Assembly (NCBI GenBank): GCA_030737875.1
Contig: CM060912.1
Location: forward strand, 262,184,231-262,248,230
Length of the DNA stretch: 64,000 nucleotides
Origin: Allium sativum
Taxonomy: Eukaryota; Streptophyta; Magnoliopsida; Asparagales; Amaryllidaceae
Direction: 5' to 3'
The position numbers were made by a program, and so were the translations under genes. Of this stretch, positions 20,331 through 32,650 are shown in pieces (positions within the stretch are counted from its first letter, which is position 1; each line of letters begins with the position of its first letter). The notes beneath the pieces are model-generated. The model searched no databases. It had not been told where the DNA came from and worked only from the letters and a program-made list of their open reading frames with translations.

Positions 20331-21310
20331 ATCATTCCTTAAAGTTTCACAAACATATCTTGCCTAATTATAAATCTTGCCTAAGTTCACATGCATAAAT
20401 AATAGTCATGATTCATAATATACCCCATGTTTGCATTAAATTTACATAACACAGATTATGGTCATAATTTACCATATATCATATGTTTCAATTTTTATTA
20501 AACTTGCATAGTATAGAAGATCCATATATAAATCATACCAAATATAGCCATCGATTACTATGCATGTCATATATCCCAAAGATCCCTTACTTAGTTGTTT
20601 ATTTACATTAATAGATATCCTACTTTCATGTAAATCTTTATACTTAAGCCATATCCTCTTTATCTCAAATCATATGTTCAATACCGTCTATATTTATGTC
20701 CAATTATGTGTCCTCAAATTTATGTTCTAGCTACAGTCCATGTTCTTTCCTCAAATCAGTCACCTATTGGTCATGACCAATTTATGCATCATTCATTTTA
20801 CTGTCCCAAACATTTTAGCGTATGTTAATCTCTTATGAGATTGGCTCAGGCTCGTGGTAGCCTAGCTATAGAACAGAAAGAAGAAAGAAATACAGAATAA
20901 AACAGAACAAAACAGATATAATCTCAGATTCAGATTTACAATTCATGTCATAATCAGAATTAACATTTATATCGGAAAATAACTGCACTTGCCTTTATTG
21001 GATTAAAGAAAGAACTTTAGTTATTGTAGAATTGTTGCAGAACCTTTAATCTCTAATTTGAATTGAGTTGCTTAGGTTGATGTTGATTAGCTTCTAGTTT
21101 TGAATCCAGCAGAGTAGCGACGCCATTTTTATTTTTATTTAGAACAGAGGCAGAGAAGAAGCAGAATAGAATTGTGTGTAGAGAAGGCTAGGTCTTAGGA
21201 TGTATTTATAGGTGTAGGAACTCATTTAGGCCCTTAGATTAACCCTAGAACTGATCCGGACCATCAAAACTCATCCCGGGCCTCAAAAATGGGTTCTGTG
21301 CCACCCCAGG

Positions 21311-21402
21311 CCGACGAGGTCGACCTGTACAGAGGGGGAGTCGACACTACAGTCGACACAGGGGGGGCAGGTCGACTTGGGTGTCGACACTACAGTCGAC
21401 AC
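21311..21402 (-). promoter_or_regulatory. GTCGAC cluster in U3 of D (also 26797-26888)
   Basis: Six GTCGA(C) motifs lie in about 90 bases, including a repeated TCGACACTACAGTCGACAC unit, 100-200 bases upstream of TATA in the minus sense. The right-LTR copy has several point changes that break or move individual hexamers. Confidence 0.7.
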
Positions 21403-21609
21403 GGGTAGTCTGCCAGAAAGTCTGCTGAAATCTTGTTTTGGCCATATCTTGGTCATACAGACTCCGATTTTCGAAAACTCGGACTCTATTTCGCGTATTT
21501 TTCCGAGACGAACGCAATGGCGCAACCTGTTTCCCTTGATTCTTATTTTAAAAATTAATTATCCTCTAATTTGTTACTTATACGTTCACAGAAAATACGG
21601 GGTGTTACA

Positions 21610-21628
21610 TTCTCCCCTCCTTAATGGA
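21610..21628 (-). other. Polypurine tract of D
   Basis: The minus strand reads CCATTAAGGAGGGGAGAA against the inner border of the 3' LTR, the expected plus-strand primer. Confidence 0.8.
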
Positions 21629-22649
21629 TTTCGTCCCCGAAATCTTCAAGTTAGGAAGAATGTGTCCTACCATCCAACATCCATCTACTCAATCATCAAT
21701 CACTGGCATCCATTGTCCTTAGAAACTTCTAATGTTGTATGAACATATGCAAAAGTGTGTGTAAATGTTTCTTATCTAATGCAAAGATCAGGCGGTCCAC
21801 TGATTCAGTTGACCTCCTTAATGCAAATTATGCTAGTGTCATGAGTCCAACATGTATGCAATTTTCCTACTTGATACATATCGTTTCTATATGAGTGCAC
21901 AACCATTTACTCATATGCAACATCCATGTGCTGAGTCAATCATTTTGCATCCACAAAAATTGAAAAAATGCTCACACATCCATATGCAGTATGAGAGTGT
22001 TTTTCGAGCCGATCTAGTGCCTAGTGTGTGTATATGCATCCACGAGCAACCAATAGCACCCACTTGCATCCACTTGCAACCATCAAACATAACATGTCTC
22101 AAACACATGTTTACAACAATTAGTTTCTACCTAAAGTTCGAAGATTCGATCGATAGGATACAGTCGAACGATGGAAGCGAGTACAAATAAAACAAAAACT
22201 TGGTTCCCATTAGACATTTGGTTGAGAGAATAATTCCCCTAAGTATCAACCCCAAAGACCGAAATCAATATCAGATTGACACTCAGAGGATTACCCTCTT
22301 TAGACAATGTCAAAACTGGAAATCTAACTTTATCAGAGATATTCAGATATTTACAGACTAATAGTACAGATCAGATTACCATATGATTCTTAGAAAACTA
22401 AGCATGATAAAACCCAGAATGTATGCGTCCTACTTGACGCCTAACACAGATATCTCTCAAACCCCAATTTATCACAACAGATGAGTCATAACCCTTATGG
22501 GTCTGAGTCTACAGCGGAATCAGAAATAATACTAGTATTAAAGTGCAGAGTATCAATTACAAAATCCAAATACCACAATCAGAAAGAGTCTTAACTCCAT
22601 AATCAGATAAAGAAATTAAACCTACTATAGGAATTTTCCTATTTCTATC
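21629..22649 (-). pseudogene. D internal 3' region with decayed protease traces
   Basis: About 1 kb without an open gene. The stretch 22400-22640 resembles the protease region of A and A' on the minus strand (around the LHLSTS, SLMICRGL and region preceding it) but with many gaps and stops. The stretch 21850-22200 is the shared 3' untranslated text with CAACCACTTGCAACCA-like units. The segment 22200-22350 matches, inverted, 35300-35480 in B. All of RT, RNase H and integrase are deleted. Confidence 0.65.
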
Positions 22650-23551
22650 CTAGCCACTAGCCTCAAGAGTGTTCGCCTGCCCTCCTTGCCCTCGTTTCTT
22701 CGGGCAGTCCCTAGTGAAGTGTCCCATCTCTCCACAGTTGAAGCAAGTGCCCTTCCTTTTTCTACAATCCTTGTTCAGATGAGTCGAGCTCCCACAAGTA
22801 AAGCACTTTTTCCCCTTCTTATCTTCAGACTTCTCATCCTTCCTTTGTGTTTCCTTTTTGGGCCCTACTTTCTTATTCTGTGGTTCTTCCTTCTTTGTCT
22901 CTTTCGGGCCCTTGTCTTCTTCGTGCAGTAGTGCCATGTCCACCAATTTCTCGTAAGTCTCTCCTATGGGTACACGGCTAGGCTGTGTAGTGGCTCATTC
23001 AATCCTTTAACAAAGCGGAGAGCCTTTTTATGTTGAGTGTAGACTAAATCCAATCCAAACCTAGCTAGTTGGTTGAACTGGTTGACGTATTCCTTGACCG
23101 TCATACTTCCTTGCTTAAGAGATAAGAACTTTTCCAGTTGTAAACTTCGTTCAGCTTGCGAGAGGAATTTTGTCTCAAACCTTGTTCTGAAATCCATCCA
23201 CATCTCAACTGGCCTCTCGGCGTTAGTGACTTCCCACCAATAGGAAGCTTCGTCTTTGAGCAGCCATACCACCAACTGTACCTTCTGCCTATCGTCCACC
23301 TCGAAGATAGCGAATAGATCCTCAGTTTTTTTGAGCCAGTTCCTCGCTTCTACAAATGATTTAGTTCCCTTGAAATCCTATCCACCCATGGCCCTAAAAT
23401 CTCTACAGATCTTTGAGAAAGTAATTGCACGAGGAGGGGGTGAAGGAGGGGGATCATTTACTGGACCTGCGGCGGCGGTCCTAGCCTCAAGATATTGACG
23501 AAATCAACCGGGTACATGAACACCCTCTGGTATCTCAGATGCTTCAGACAT
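22650..23551 (-). pseudogene. gag: D Gag, disrupted
   Basis: Minus-strand start at 23551 (MSEASEIPEG), matching the start of A. A frameshift near 22955, where a few bases are lost after the LHSLA motif, separates two open pieces of 98 (22650-22946) and 111 (22964-23299) codons. Upstream, TGA replaces Trp near residue 16 and TAG replaces Arg near residue 64. The Gag core ([18 protein letters not shown]) and two complete CCHC knuckles (CFTCGSSTHLNKDC and CFNCGEMGHFTRDC) are kept, unlike A where the second knuckle lacks its last Cys. TTTCAGC precedes the ATG. Confidence 0.88.
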
Positions 23552-23715
23552 GCTGAAACGAAAAAGGAAAGATTCAATACAAAAAGGACTGAAGGAAAGA
23601 TATATGGCTCTTGGGGATCATGCTTTTCAAAATAAACTTTATTTTTGAAAATACTTCCTTTCAAAACCTTTTTGAAAATAGTTTTCAAAAACTTTACCCA
23701 ATCTGGTAACCTTCA

Positions 23716-23727
23716 GCTCTGATACCA
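23716..23727 (-). other. Primer-binding site of D
   Basis: The minus strand reads TGGTATCAGAGC two bases after the LTR end. It is the initiator tRNA-Met type, identical to A. Confidence 0.92.
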
Positions 23728-23729
23728 AG

Positions 23730-26700
23730 TGTAACACCCCACCTCCGTTAAGGTCACTCACAAAGGGAATGCCTTAACTTTGATGGAGCATTTTAGTAAA
23801 CAGAACAGAATATTACAAGACAGATATAAAAATAGTACTTGAAAAGAATTTTATGACTTTATTGCAGCGGACATAAATCAGTTTGGTTACAACTTTACCA
23901 AAAACTCAAGTACATATATATCAGCCTTGTTCAAAAGCCATCAGAGAACAAAACTTAAAATCAAAAATCCCCACAGAACGGAAGCTATACAGAGCCAAGC
24001 CATACTTTAAGTACTTCAAGTAGAAGGAATCTGGATCAAGCTAAAGTATTCCCTCCTTGGATAACCTGGGGGGAAACGGAAGAAAAAGGGGCGAAAACAA
24101 GCAAGGTCAGACATAAAGACTGGCAAGTCCAGTGATTTTCATTTATGAACAGATAATAATAACATGACATGAAAATAAAACTGGATGAGAGATAACAGTA
24201 ACAGGTGTAGCGGATATTACAGAAGAACAGAATGACATAAGCTATTTCTTTACACTTCTCTGCACTAATACTAGTATAACAGAATTAGGTGTCGCCCTAG
24301 TGTCTAAACTGAAACAGAAACGGATACAGAATAATTTCCACAGAAGAGAGTGCTAGTAATGGGCCTTTACCACCCGAACAGAAATAGACAGAAGCAGAAA
24401 CAGATTTATCCCTACGGAAACAGAATGTAGAATTAGGTGTACACTAGTGATTGGGCCTTTACTTCCCGAACAGACGGTACTACGCAGAAACAGACAGGTG
24501 TTACCACCCAACAGAAACAGATGGTACCAACAGAAACAGACAGAACTAAGTGTACCCTAAAACCCTACCCCAAGCGATCGGCTCCCTAATACATAAATAT
24601 CATGTGCCATCCCCACAAAAGGGTGTATCACTCCCCAAAGTGGCAACCTTTAAATGACACAGACCTATTTACAGATGTCACGGCGTCTTACATCCTCAGA
24701 GGCAGACCGGGATCCATGCACGCACATGACCCGGTTGGAACGCACCATCAACACCCCTAGCCATTATCAGAATGAACCGCTTATAATTAGTTTAGTAAGC
24801 GTGCCCGGACCCTACCTACTGTTGGGTCAAAGTATTGATACCAGAAAGGGTTACTGACTAATATGGGTCCCAAACAACAGATGACACAAGTAATTCCCCT
24901 CCTAACCTTGTGTCCCCAGACTAACAGATTTTAGATTAACTTGTTTATAGGTCCAGACATACAGAATTCAGATCAACTAGTTCACAGACAAGTTTTTCAG
25001 ACTAACGGATCAAATATACAGATTTAATAGACTTACCGATTAACCAGTTACAGATTAACAGACTTACAGATTTGTCTAACTTTGTAATTGGGCCTACAGA
25101 TTCACGGAACAGATTTATTAAATTCGTCAGTCTAGGGGGTTTAACCCTATCCGCCCAACACATTTTAAACATCGTATTTATCTCAGATTTTCATTAATTA
25201 AATATTAATGCCCAGACCTCTCACATTAGACTGACAGTTTGCAGCTACTGGTTAGGCCGGTTGGTTCCGGGCAGATTTCGGTTGCAAAATGAGTCTAGCC
25301 TCGGGTTTCAAGCACGTTATGACTAACTTCTCACATTAGAACCTATTGTTTGCGGTCACTGAAATATGCTGGGCGGTTCCGGGCAGAATTACGCTGCAAA
25401 CTCATTCTAACCTCGAGTTAGCCATGTTTATCTTTGCGGCCAATTAATTAATGATTTACCATTTATACCCACGCCTAATATACATGTCAATTATTCATAA
25501 CTAATTCAGATTATATCAATAACAGACTGAATATATCAGCTTAACAGATATAGCAGATAACGGGTTTAGGCGACTTAACGGATTCAGCAGATTAAGCAAA
25601 CTAGCGGATTTAACAGATAACGGATTAGGCATCTCAACAGATTTAGTTTAGCAGGTTTGGCATTTTCAACAGACTTAGCAGATGATAGATTTGGCAGATG
25701 AACAGATCTAACAGACTAGGCAGTAGAGCAAAACTAACAGATTAAGCAATATAACAGAACTAGTAGATTAGGCAAATATAGCAGAACTGGCAAATTAGGC
25801 AAATATGACAGATTTAATCATTCCTTAAAGTTTCACAAACATATCTTGCCTAATTATAAATCTTGCCTAAGTTCACATGTATACATAATAGTCATGATTC
25901 ACAATATACCCCATGTTTGCATTAAATTTACATAGCACAGATTATGGTCATAATTTACCATATATCATATGTTTCAATTTTTATTAAACTTGCATAGTAC
26001 AGAAGATCCATATATAAATCATACCAAATATAGCCATCGATTACTATGCATGTCATATATCCCAAAGATCCCTTACTTAGTTGTTTATTTACATTAATAG
26101 ATATCCTACTTTCATGTAAATCTTTATACTTAAGCCATATCCTCTTTATCTCAAATCATATGTTCAATACCGTCTATATTTATGTCCAATTATGTGTCCT
26201 CAAATTTATGTTCTAGCTACAGTCCATGTTCTTTCCTCAAATCAGTCACTATTGGTCATGCCCAATTTATGCATCATTTATTTTACTGTCCCAAACATTT
26301 TAGCGTATGTTAATCTCTTATGAGATTGGCTCAGGCTCGTGGTAGCCTGGCTATAGAACAGAAAGCAGAAAGAAATACAGAATAAAACAGAACAGAACAG
26401 ATATAATCTCAGATTCAGATTTACAATTCATGTCATAATCAGAATTAACGTTTATATCGGAAAATAACTGCACTTGCCTTGATTGGATTAAAGAAAGAAC
26501 TTTAGTTATTGTAGAATTATTGCAGAAGCTTTAATCTCTAATTTGAATTGAGTTTCTTAGGTTGATGTTGATTAGCTTCTAGTTTTGATTCCAGCAGAGT
26601 AGCGACGCCATTTTTATTTTTATTTAAAACAGAGGCAGAGAAGAAGCAGAATAGAATTGTGTGTAGAGAAGGCTAGGTCTTAGGATGTATTTATAGGTGT

Positions 26701-27094
26701 AGGAACTCATTTAGGCCCTCAGATTAAACCTAGAACTGATCCGGACCATCAAAACTCGTCCCGGGCCTCAAAAATGGGTTCTGTGCCACCTCAGGTCGAC
26801 CAGGTCGACCTGTACAGAGGGGGAGTCGACACTACAGTCGACATAGGGGGGGTAGTTCGACTTGGGTGTCGACACTACAGTCGACACGGGTAGTCTGCCA
26901 GAAAGTCTGCTGAAATCTTGTTTTGGCCATATCTTGGTCATACAAACTCCGATTTTCAAAAACTCGGACTCTATTTCGCGTATTATTCCGAGACGAACAC
27001 AATGGCGTAACCCATTTCCCTTGATTCTTATTTTAAAAATTAATTATCCTCTGATTTGTTACTTATACGTTCACAGAAAATATGGGGTGTTACA
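23730..27094 (-). repeat. Right LTR of D (5' in sense)
   Basis: Carries the GTCGAC cluster 26797-26888, TATA 26688-26695, GCAAGT donor-like site 26472-26477, stem-loop 1 at 25227-25298 and terminal hairpin 23748-23777. The donor reads AAG|GCAAGT, which fits the rarer GC-AG intron class, and is the same in both D LTRs. A possible leader intron would be 23553-26477. Confidence 0.93.
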
Positions 27095-27995
27095 GGGGTT
27101 TACCATTAGCCCTTGACAGTCGATGGCAAGATGTTTAGCCGGTCATATGATTAACGATGGTTTCGATGCATGATTGGTTGTGATAGCTAGAGTCGTGTAT
27201 GAATGATTGTTTGCTTGTATCGTCTTGGGTAGATTATTCAACGTCGAAGGAGATATCTCTTGGGTGCTTGTATGATGTTGTTTTAGGCCATCAAGGTTTG
27301 TGCATGGGAGATATCGATATCGATTAGGATGGTTTACGCTTGATAATTGATTGCTATGAATGTATTGTGGTTTCAAATTGTTTGTTGTAAAGGTTATCAC
27401 TGTCGGATATGGGGAAGATGAGTTTGGGTTCTTCTTTGGTGAGCTGGTAGATTGGTTAATTAATCTGCCTATTCTCATATGATTTATTGATGATGTTAGA
27501 TAGCTGTTATGTCGCTCACTAAGGCTATAGTATGACTTGAGGTTTTATGTTTCCCTCTTATTACCTTGGGTTGTTCGTCCATTGTATGGATGGGAAGACT
27601 GAGTAGCAGGTAACAGGTAGTAGATCTTAGTGGACGATGCTGCAGAACGATGACGAATTGGAGGTTTGTACCAGTTTTCTACTATACATATTATTATGTT
27701 TTCCGCTGTTTGTTGTATTCTCTGAGTGTTGTAGTGAGGCTTTTTGTATAGATTTTGATGATGTTAGACAACGATGTTGTGGATATTCCTTGATGATATG
27801 GAAGTTTAAAATTCTATGCAATCATTCTTTACTATTATTGCCTGTTGTATATGTTTATAATTTATCATTGCATTGTGAGTTATACGACAAGTTCCGCTTG
27901 TATTAGCTTACCTTGATGATCGTCCATGGCTCTTGGCACACCTTTCAACGTATTATTTCCCTTGTTAAGTGCAAGATTTGTGGGTAGTCGTCACA
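27095..27995 (+). repeat. 5' LTR of element C, right part
   Basis: Starts with the GGGGT duplication made by D and then matches 43737-44638 of the 3' LTR of C. It ends GTCGTCACA next to a primer site. Open frames in it are not conserved as protein. Together with 18162-18242 it forms the last ~980 bp of a 2.5 kb LTR. Confidence 0.9.
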
Positions 27996-27997
27996 TT

Positions 27998-28009
27998 TGG
28001 TATCAGAGC
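27998..28009 (+). other. Primer-binding site of C
   Basis: TGGTATCAGAGC lies two bases after the 5' LTR end on the plus strand. It proves C runs left to right. Confidence 0.92.
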
Positions 28010-28179
28010 TCTGGTTATCGATTTTATCCAAAGTTTAATGATGTAATTACATTTGAGAGACGAATTTGAAGATTTCTGATTGATGTATATTATATATTAG
28101 TGCATAGTAAAGTAGCGTTTGAACTCCATTTTCTGTTTTTCTCGTATATGGGCTAATCATTCTATATTGCATATTTAGA
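28010..28179 (+). other. C leader
   Basis: AT-rich stretch between primer site and the first Gag-like text. Nothing else recognisable. Confidence 0.5.
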
Positions 28180-29154
28180 ATTAGTCATCGACCATCGAGA
28201 CACACTGCTAGAGAGGGAACTGTTCTTGCAGCAGGTAATGGTGATATACAGTTCCTGGAGGGGGTAATGGTGGTATACCAGACTATACAGCTATGTTCGA
28301 GGCCATGATGGCAGCGATCGTAAGGAGGGTACCCGCTCAAGATATTGCCGCGGTAGATGTAGGAGTTCAAATGCAGGTTCGTAGAGCCGTGGACTTCGCG
28401 AAGTTATGCAAAGACTTCACTACTATAGGAGGGAAGCAGTTTAAAGGGACATAACTGATTTAAGAAATTCAAGGGTGGCTTAATACTTGCATTCAGACCT
28501 TTGGAGACTAGGGAATTGATGATGCGACTAAGAGGAAGCTTGCATCGAGACATCTACAGGCTAGAGCTATGGATTAGTGGAACTTTATCACTCTAGAAAC
28601 TCAAAAAAATGATATTACATGGGAGCAATTCCGAGTCAAGTTTGAGACGAAGTTTATCTCTACCATTCAGAAGTCTATTCTGTTTAAGAGGTTTGTCGAG
28701 CTTAAGCAGAATGGTCGACCAGTGCTAGAGTATGTTTCTAACTTCGAAGCTTTGTCGCAGTATGCTTGTTCGTATGTCGAGATCCTTATCAAAAGAACGA
28801 GCAGTTTTAGTTATGGGTTTGGATAAATATCCTGGGAATCAGCTAATTGATCATCTTGATGACATTTATGAAAAGATCGTCGAGAAGGCTTTGAGGCATG
28901 AAAGTATGTTTCCCAAGGAAGAGACTGTTGTTGCAGCTAAGGAAGAACCAAAACACGGTAGGGTGGTAGTAACAAGAAGAGGAAGTAGCAACGGCAAAAA
29001 GGAAAAGATGGTCATAAAAAGCAGAAGGCTGAAGCGACTTGCTTTAACTACTGGCAGAAAAGCCATTATTCCAAGGATTGTAAGAATCCAAAAAATGAAA
29101 AGAAGCACTTTAAGTGTGGAAAGCCTAGACATGATAAGAAGGATTGTCCATAGC
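28180..29154 (+). pseudogene. gag: C Gag, decayed
   Basis: Plus-strand Gag text is visible in pieces: AVDFAKLCKDF, IQTFGD, FRVKFETKFIS, then shifted QLIDHLDDIYEKIVEKAL and a basic zinc-knuckle region in which the first knuckle has Tyr for the second Cys and the second has only part of its ligands. At least four in-frame stops (near 28454, 28460, 28510 and 28573) and frameshifts break it. It is distinct from the A-type Gag, so C belongs to another Gypsy lineage. Confidence 0.75.
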
Positions 29155-29702
29155 TAGCTAAGGGTAAGCAGGTTGTAAAGGCGTATGCTTTGGAACCTGT
29201 GCCATCATCTTCAAGGGCACCTATGGTAGAAGAAAAAGGGAAGAGTGTCTTCGTTCGAGGTATTCTTTCTGTTAGAGGTGTTTCAGTTCGTGTGTTGTTT
29301 GATACTAGAGCATCGCATTCATTTATTCGTAATAAGCGTGTGTGTCGCTTGGGTTTGGAACCCGAGATTTGTGATAGACCTTTTGTTGTGACTAATCCGG
29401 TTGGGGGTTCATCCAGTTTGTGTATGATTTGTCATGTTATAGTGTTGTCGAGTCATAGTTGCTCCTTTTTGTGTGATTGCTTTGTTTTTAACTTCTCTAG
29501 GTTTGGTATTATTTTGAGTATGGACTGGTCCAAAAGGTATGCGGCAAAAGTGGATTGCGAGAAGCTAGAAGTGACAGTCGGGAATATGGAAGGGCGAATG
29601 GTTGTGATTCGATGTAAGCCCGAAGATGGTGTCTTCGTGAGCTATTTATATTCTCTTGTGATTCCACTGGAAGACTTGTCATCAGTATCGATCGCAAGTT
29701 AA
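29155..29702 (+). pseudogene. C protease segment
   Basis: A 170-codon open piece (from 29190) with VRVLFDTRASHSFI, where the retropepsin DTG/DSG has become Asp-Thr-Arg, and the downstream GIILSMDWSKRYAAKVDCE region typical of Gypsy Gag-Pol. The glycine-to-arginine change should abolish activity. The frame ends just before the RT start. Confidence 0.82.
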
Positions 29703-30242
29703 AGATGTCTTTGATGAGGTCAAAGGTTTGCCGCTGCATCGCAAGATTGAGTTCAGAATCGATTTTTTCGATGGTGCTAGATCTATCATCATGCCTCTTA
29801 GGAGGATGGGGCCTAAGGAACATCGAGAGTTAGAGGTGCAAGTACGTGACCTTTTGGGAAAAGGATTCATTTAGAGAAGTGTCTCCGAATGGGGTGCACC
29901 AGTTGTGTTTGCAACCAAGTCTGATGGATCTTTGAGATTGTGTGTGGATTATAGTGAGTTGAACAAGGTGAAAAAAAGAACAAGTATCTGTTGCCGAGGA
30001 TGGAAGACTTGTTCGATCAGCTTCACGAGGCCAAGGTGTTTTCTCATATGGATTTGGCAACAAGATTCCACCAATTTAGGGTGGCAATGAATAGTGTGCC
30101 GAAGACTGCTTTTAGGACACCATCTGGTTTGTTCGAATGGTTGGTGATTCCATTTGGGTTGACTAACGCACCAACTTATTTTGTAGATCTTAAGAATAGA
30201 GTATTCAGAGATCAGTTGAACAAGTTCATGCTTGTGTCCATG
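29703..30242 (+). pseudogene. C reverse transcriptase, first half
   Basis: Encodes the RT fingers and palm: [37 protein letters not shown], then after a frameshift [22 protein letters not shown] and [14 protein letters not shown]. One stop lies near 29873. It stops at the CCATG duplication of element B. The catalytic Asp pair lies on the other side, at 39600. Confidence 0.87.
30238..30242. repeat. Target-site duplication of B, left copy
   Basis: CCATG precedes the TG start of B and is repeated at 39596-39600. Confidence 0.93.
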
Positions 30243-30520
30243 TGTAACAACCCGAATTTTTATAACATGTTAAAACGAGAAATCAAGGCAGAATTAAATT
30301 TTAAAATCAGAATCAAGGGAAACGGGTTGTGCCATTGCGTTCGTCTTGAAATTCTGCTTGGAAACGAGTCCAAGTTTGCAAGAATCGGAGTCCGTATGAG
30401 GGAGATATGACCCTCTGAAGTTTCAGAAATTTTCAGAGTTCAAAACAGTTCGAATTCAAGTTCAAATTCGGATTTCAAAACCCAGACAGACTGGGCAGGA
30501 AAAATCCAGCCCAGCACCCA

Positions 30521-30580
30521 GGTCAACTGGGGAGTCGACCCCCTCCTCCCGACCAGGTCGACTGGGCAGTCGACCTGGTC
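30521..30580 (+). promoter_or_regulatory. GTCGAC cluster in U3 of B (also 36287-36363)
   Basis: Three GTCGAC hexamers in CAGGTCGACTGGGCAGTCGA-type context about 75-135 bases before TATATAAA. The right-LTR copy has five, showing gain or loss of units. One left-copy unit reads GTCAAC. Confidence 0.7.
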
Positions 30581-30656
30581 CCCGAGTCTGTTTTTGAGCT
30601 AGAGTTCGTTCTAATGTTTCCAGTCCGATTTCTGTACAGATTCGTCCACCTAATCC

Positions 30657-30664
30657 TATATAAA
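30657..30664 (+). promoter_or_regulatory. TATA box of B (right copy 36444-36451)
   Basis: TATATAAA, conserved in both LTRs, about 415 bases from the LTR start. It places the transcript start near 30690 and leaves a leader of about 3 kb. Confidence 0.65.
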
Positions 30665-30885
30665 CAGCCCCCTAGCCCCATTCTCTCTACACCATTTCAT
30701 TCTGTCCTTATGCTGCCTTTGAGAAAATCAAAATAGATAAATTAAAATAAAACACAAAGACTAATTCTTGATGGACGAATTAACAGCAACGACGCCTAGA
30801 CCATATTGAATCAAATCAGAAGATTAATCAAGTTAGACGTTTCAACGTGACAACGAATCGATTTGTCTTCTCTCAGCCAATCAAT

Positions 30886-30891
30886 GTAAGT
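30886..30891 (+). promoter_or_regulatory. Splice-donor-like site of B (right copy 36673-36678)
   Basis: AAT|GTAAGT about 220 bases after TATA, followed by the shared text TTTTAGATATAAA. An acceptor-like pyrimidine run with ATAG ends at 33983, 20 bases before the gag ATG at 34003. Confidence 0.4.
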
Positions 30892-32037
30892 GCTGGTTAC
30901 TTTTAGATATAAATATCTAATTATAATATGGCCAAGAAATAAAGTGGAATCAGATCTAAGTATGTTTATCGATTCAGATCTATATCTGTTGATTCTTGAG
31001 TTTTTGAGATTTGTCTATCTTTATTCTCATGCCAAGTTATGATCTATTCAGCAGTTTTCTTGATTCGTAATGATGTTATCATCAAGTTGTAATCTTTATG
31101 CCTATCATGATGATTTATGCTGTTTTCTTTCTGATCTTGTTCTTATTGCAACTTCTACCTCCCCCTATTTATTTTCTTTTGATGAACCTTGGTCAATTTC
31201 GGGCCTAGGCCTAAACCGCGGTTTGCGTACAATTGAATACGGGGGAATATTGGGATAATACCTATTTGGACATGTGTGTATGGTGGAATTAATGGCATAA
31301 CATAAAAGTTGGACATTTGGGTATTACTACCATTAACATGAAATTGAATATTTGGGTATTATCATTATAATAGTAATTGCAAGAATGGGGATTGTCATAT
31401 ATAATTTGGCATGGATCTTGGTATATGTAATTTGGCTAGAACTCGTTATGGGTAAATTGGTGTAAACATGGAATACATGTAGTTTGGTATGAAACTTGAC
31501 CTGTGTAAAATGGCAAGAAACTTGATATATATGTAGATCGACATGAGTTGAACATATGTAAATTTGCTAGAATTGGGCATATGTAAATCGGCATGAAAAA
31601 TTAGAACTTGGGCATATATATTAATATGTAAAGTTGGGAATTTGAAACATGCAAATGATTGTGTATTGGATAATTTACTTGAACATTATTATAGGTTTAA
31701 TATGAACGCGCCTAAGTTGGGTTTTAGGTAGTTGGCATGTATTATAAGTAAAAAGGCTATAACTTGGCATAACTTTATGGCGAATTATGTTAATACTTTG
31801 GGAACACGTTTTGGGGCAAAAACATGAGTTATGAACTTGGTAATTGGCATATAACTGGAAATATGAACGTGGTTGAAACATGAATTGGTTATGAACATGA
31901 ATTACGATAAAAAGCAAAACTTGAAACATGAACCTGGATATGGACATGAAACTCGCCATGAAACTAGACACGAACTTGACATGAAACTTGAACATGGACA
32001 TGACATTAGAATGAACTTGAAAATGGCCAACTCGAGG

Positions 32038-32111
32038 TTGGGTTGAGTTTGCAGTGTAAATCTGCTCGGAATCGCCCGGCGAATCCAGTGACTGCAAACA
32101 ATAGGATCCAA
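32038..32111 (+). other. LTR stem-loop 1 of B (also 37837-37910)
   Basis: TTGGGTT (32038-32044) pairs with GATCCAA (32105-32111) using two G-U pairs. TTTGCAGT (32048-32055) pairs perfectly with ACTGCAAA (32091-32098). The loop has the CGCCCGGCGAATCC core, the complement of the core seen in A and D. Confidence 0.7.
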
Positions 32112-32148
32112 TGTGGGTAGTTGGTCATATCACGCTTAAGACCCGAGG

Positions 32149-32219
32149 TTAGACTAGGTTGTGGTGTAAATCTTCCCGGAACCGCCCGGCAAATCCAGTA
32201 ACCACAACAACTAGTCTAA
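32149..32219 (+). other. LTR stem-loop 2 of B (also 37948-38018)
   Basis: The outer arms TTAGACTAG (32149-32157) and CTAGTCTAA (32211-32219) pair over nine bases. The inner arms TTGTGGT (32159-32165) and ACCACAA (32201-32207) pair over seven. The loop holds CCCGGAACCGCCCGGC, which can form a small CCGG/CCGG stem. It is the strongest of the stem-loops seen. Confidence 0.75.
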
Positions 32220-32264
32220 TGTGAGAGGTTGGGGTGCATTAATGAATTAATGCCACATTATTGG

Positions 32265-32650
32265 GTTAAGTCATTAACCACTTGAATATACTTAACCAAT
32301 TTGACACGATGACTTGATAGGGTTAAGTCATGAACCACTTGAATATACTTAACCAATTTGACACGATGACTTGATAGGGTTAAGTCATGAACCGCTTGAA
32401 TATACTTAAACCAATTTGACACGATGATTTGATAGGGTTAAGTCATGAACCGCTTGAACATACTTAACCAACTTCACACATGATTCGTAGGGCTAAGTCA
32501 CGAACTTGAATGACAACACTTAGCCAAGTTGACATGACACGTAGACGGGTTAAGTCACGAATTTGAATGACAACACTTGACCAACTTGACATGCTAGACT
32601 GATGGGGTTAAGTCTCAAATTTAAATGACAACACTTAACCTACTGGACGG
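32265..32650 (+). repeat. 57-base tandem repeats in LTR of B (also about 38060-38440)
   Basis: Six to seven units of about 57 bases starting GGGTTAAGTCATGAACC and containing ACTTAACCAATTTGACA. The period is divisible by three, so it fakes an open frame on the minus strand; I do not regard it as coding. Confidence 0.8.

Larger units (their letters stand above)
18243..21609 (-). repeat. Left LTR of D (3' in sense)
   Basis: Starts TGTAACACC and ends GTGTTACA. It contains the terminal hairpin (18261-18290), two stem-loops (19740-19812 and 19850-19924), a GCAAGT donor-like site (20987-20992), TATA (21203-21210) and a GTCGAC cluster (21311-21402). The part at about 20040-20330 is a degenerate array of short AACAGAT/GCAGATTAGGC-like units. 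Confidence 0.93.
18243..27094 (-). mobile_element. Element D: gag-only, non-autonomous Ty3/Gypsy element
   Basis: 8,852 bp with LTRs of 3,367 bp (18243-21609) and 3,365 bp (23730-27094), flanked by GGGGT (18238-18242 and 27095-27099). The internal part is only 2,120 bp: primer site, a broken gag, a decayed protease trace and a polypurine tract. Reverse transcriptase, RNase H and integrase are missing. LTR ends, primer site and Gag are closely related to A, so it was probably mobilised by proteins of an A-like relative. The LTRs differ by a few percent at most by eye, older than A. Confidence 0.92.
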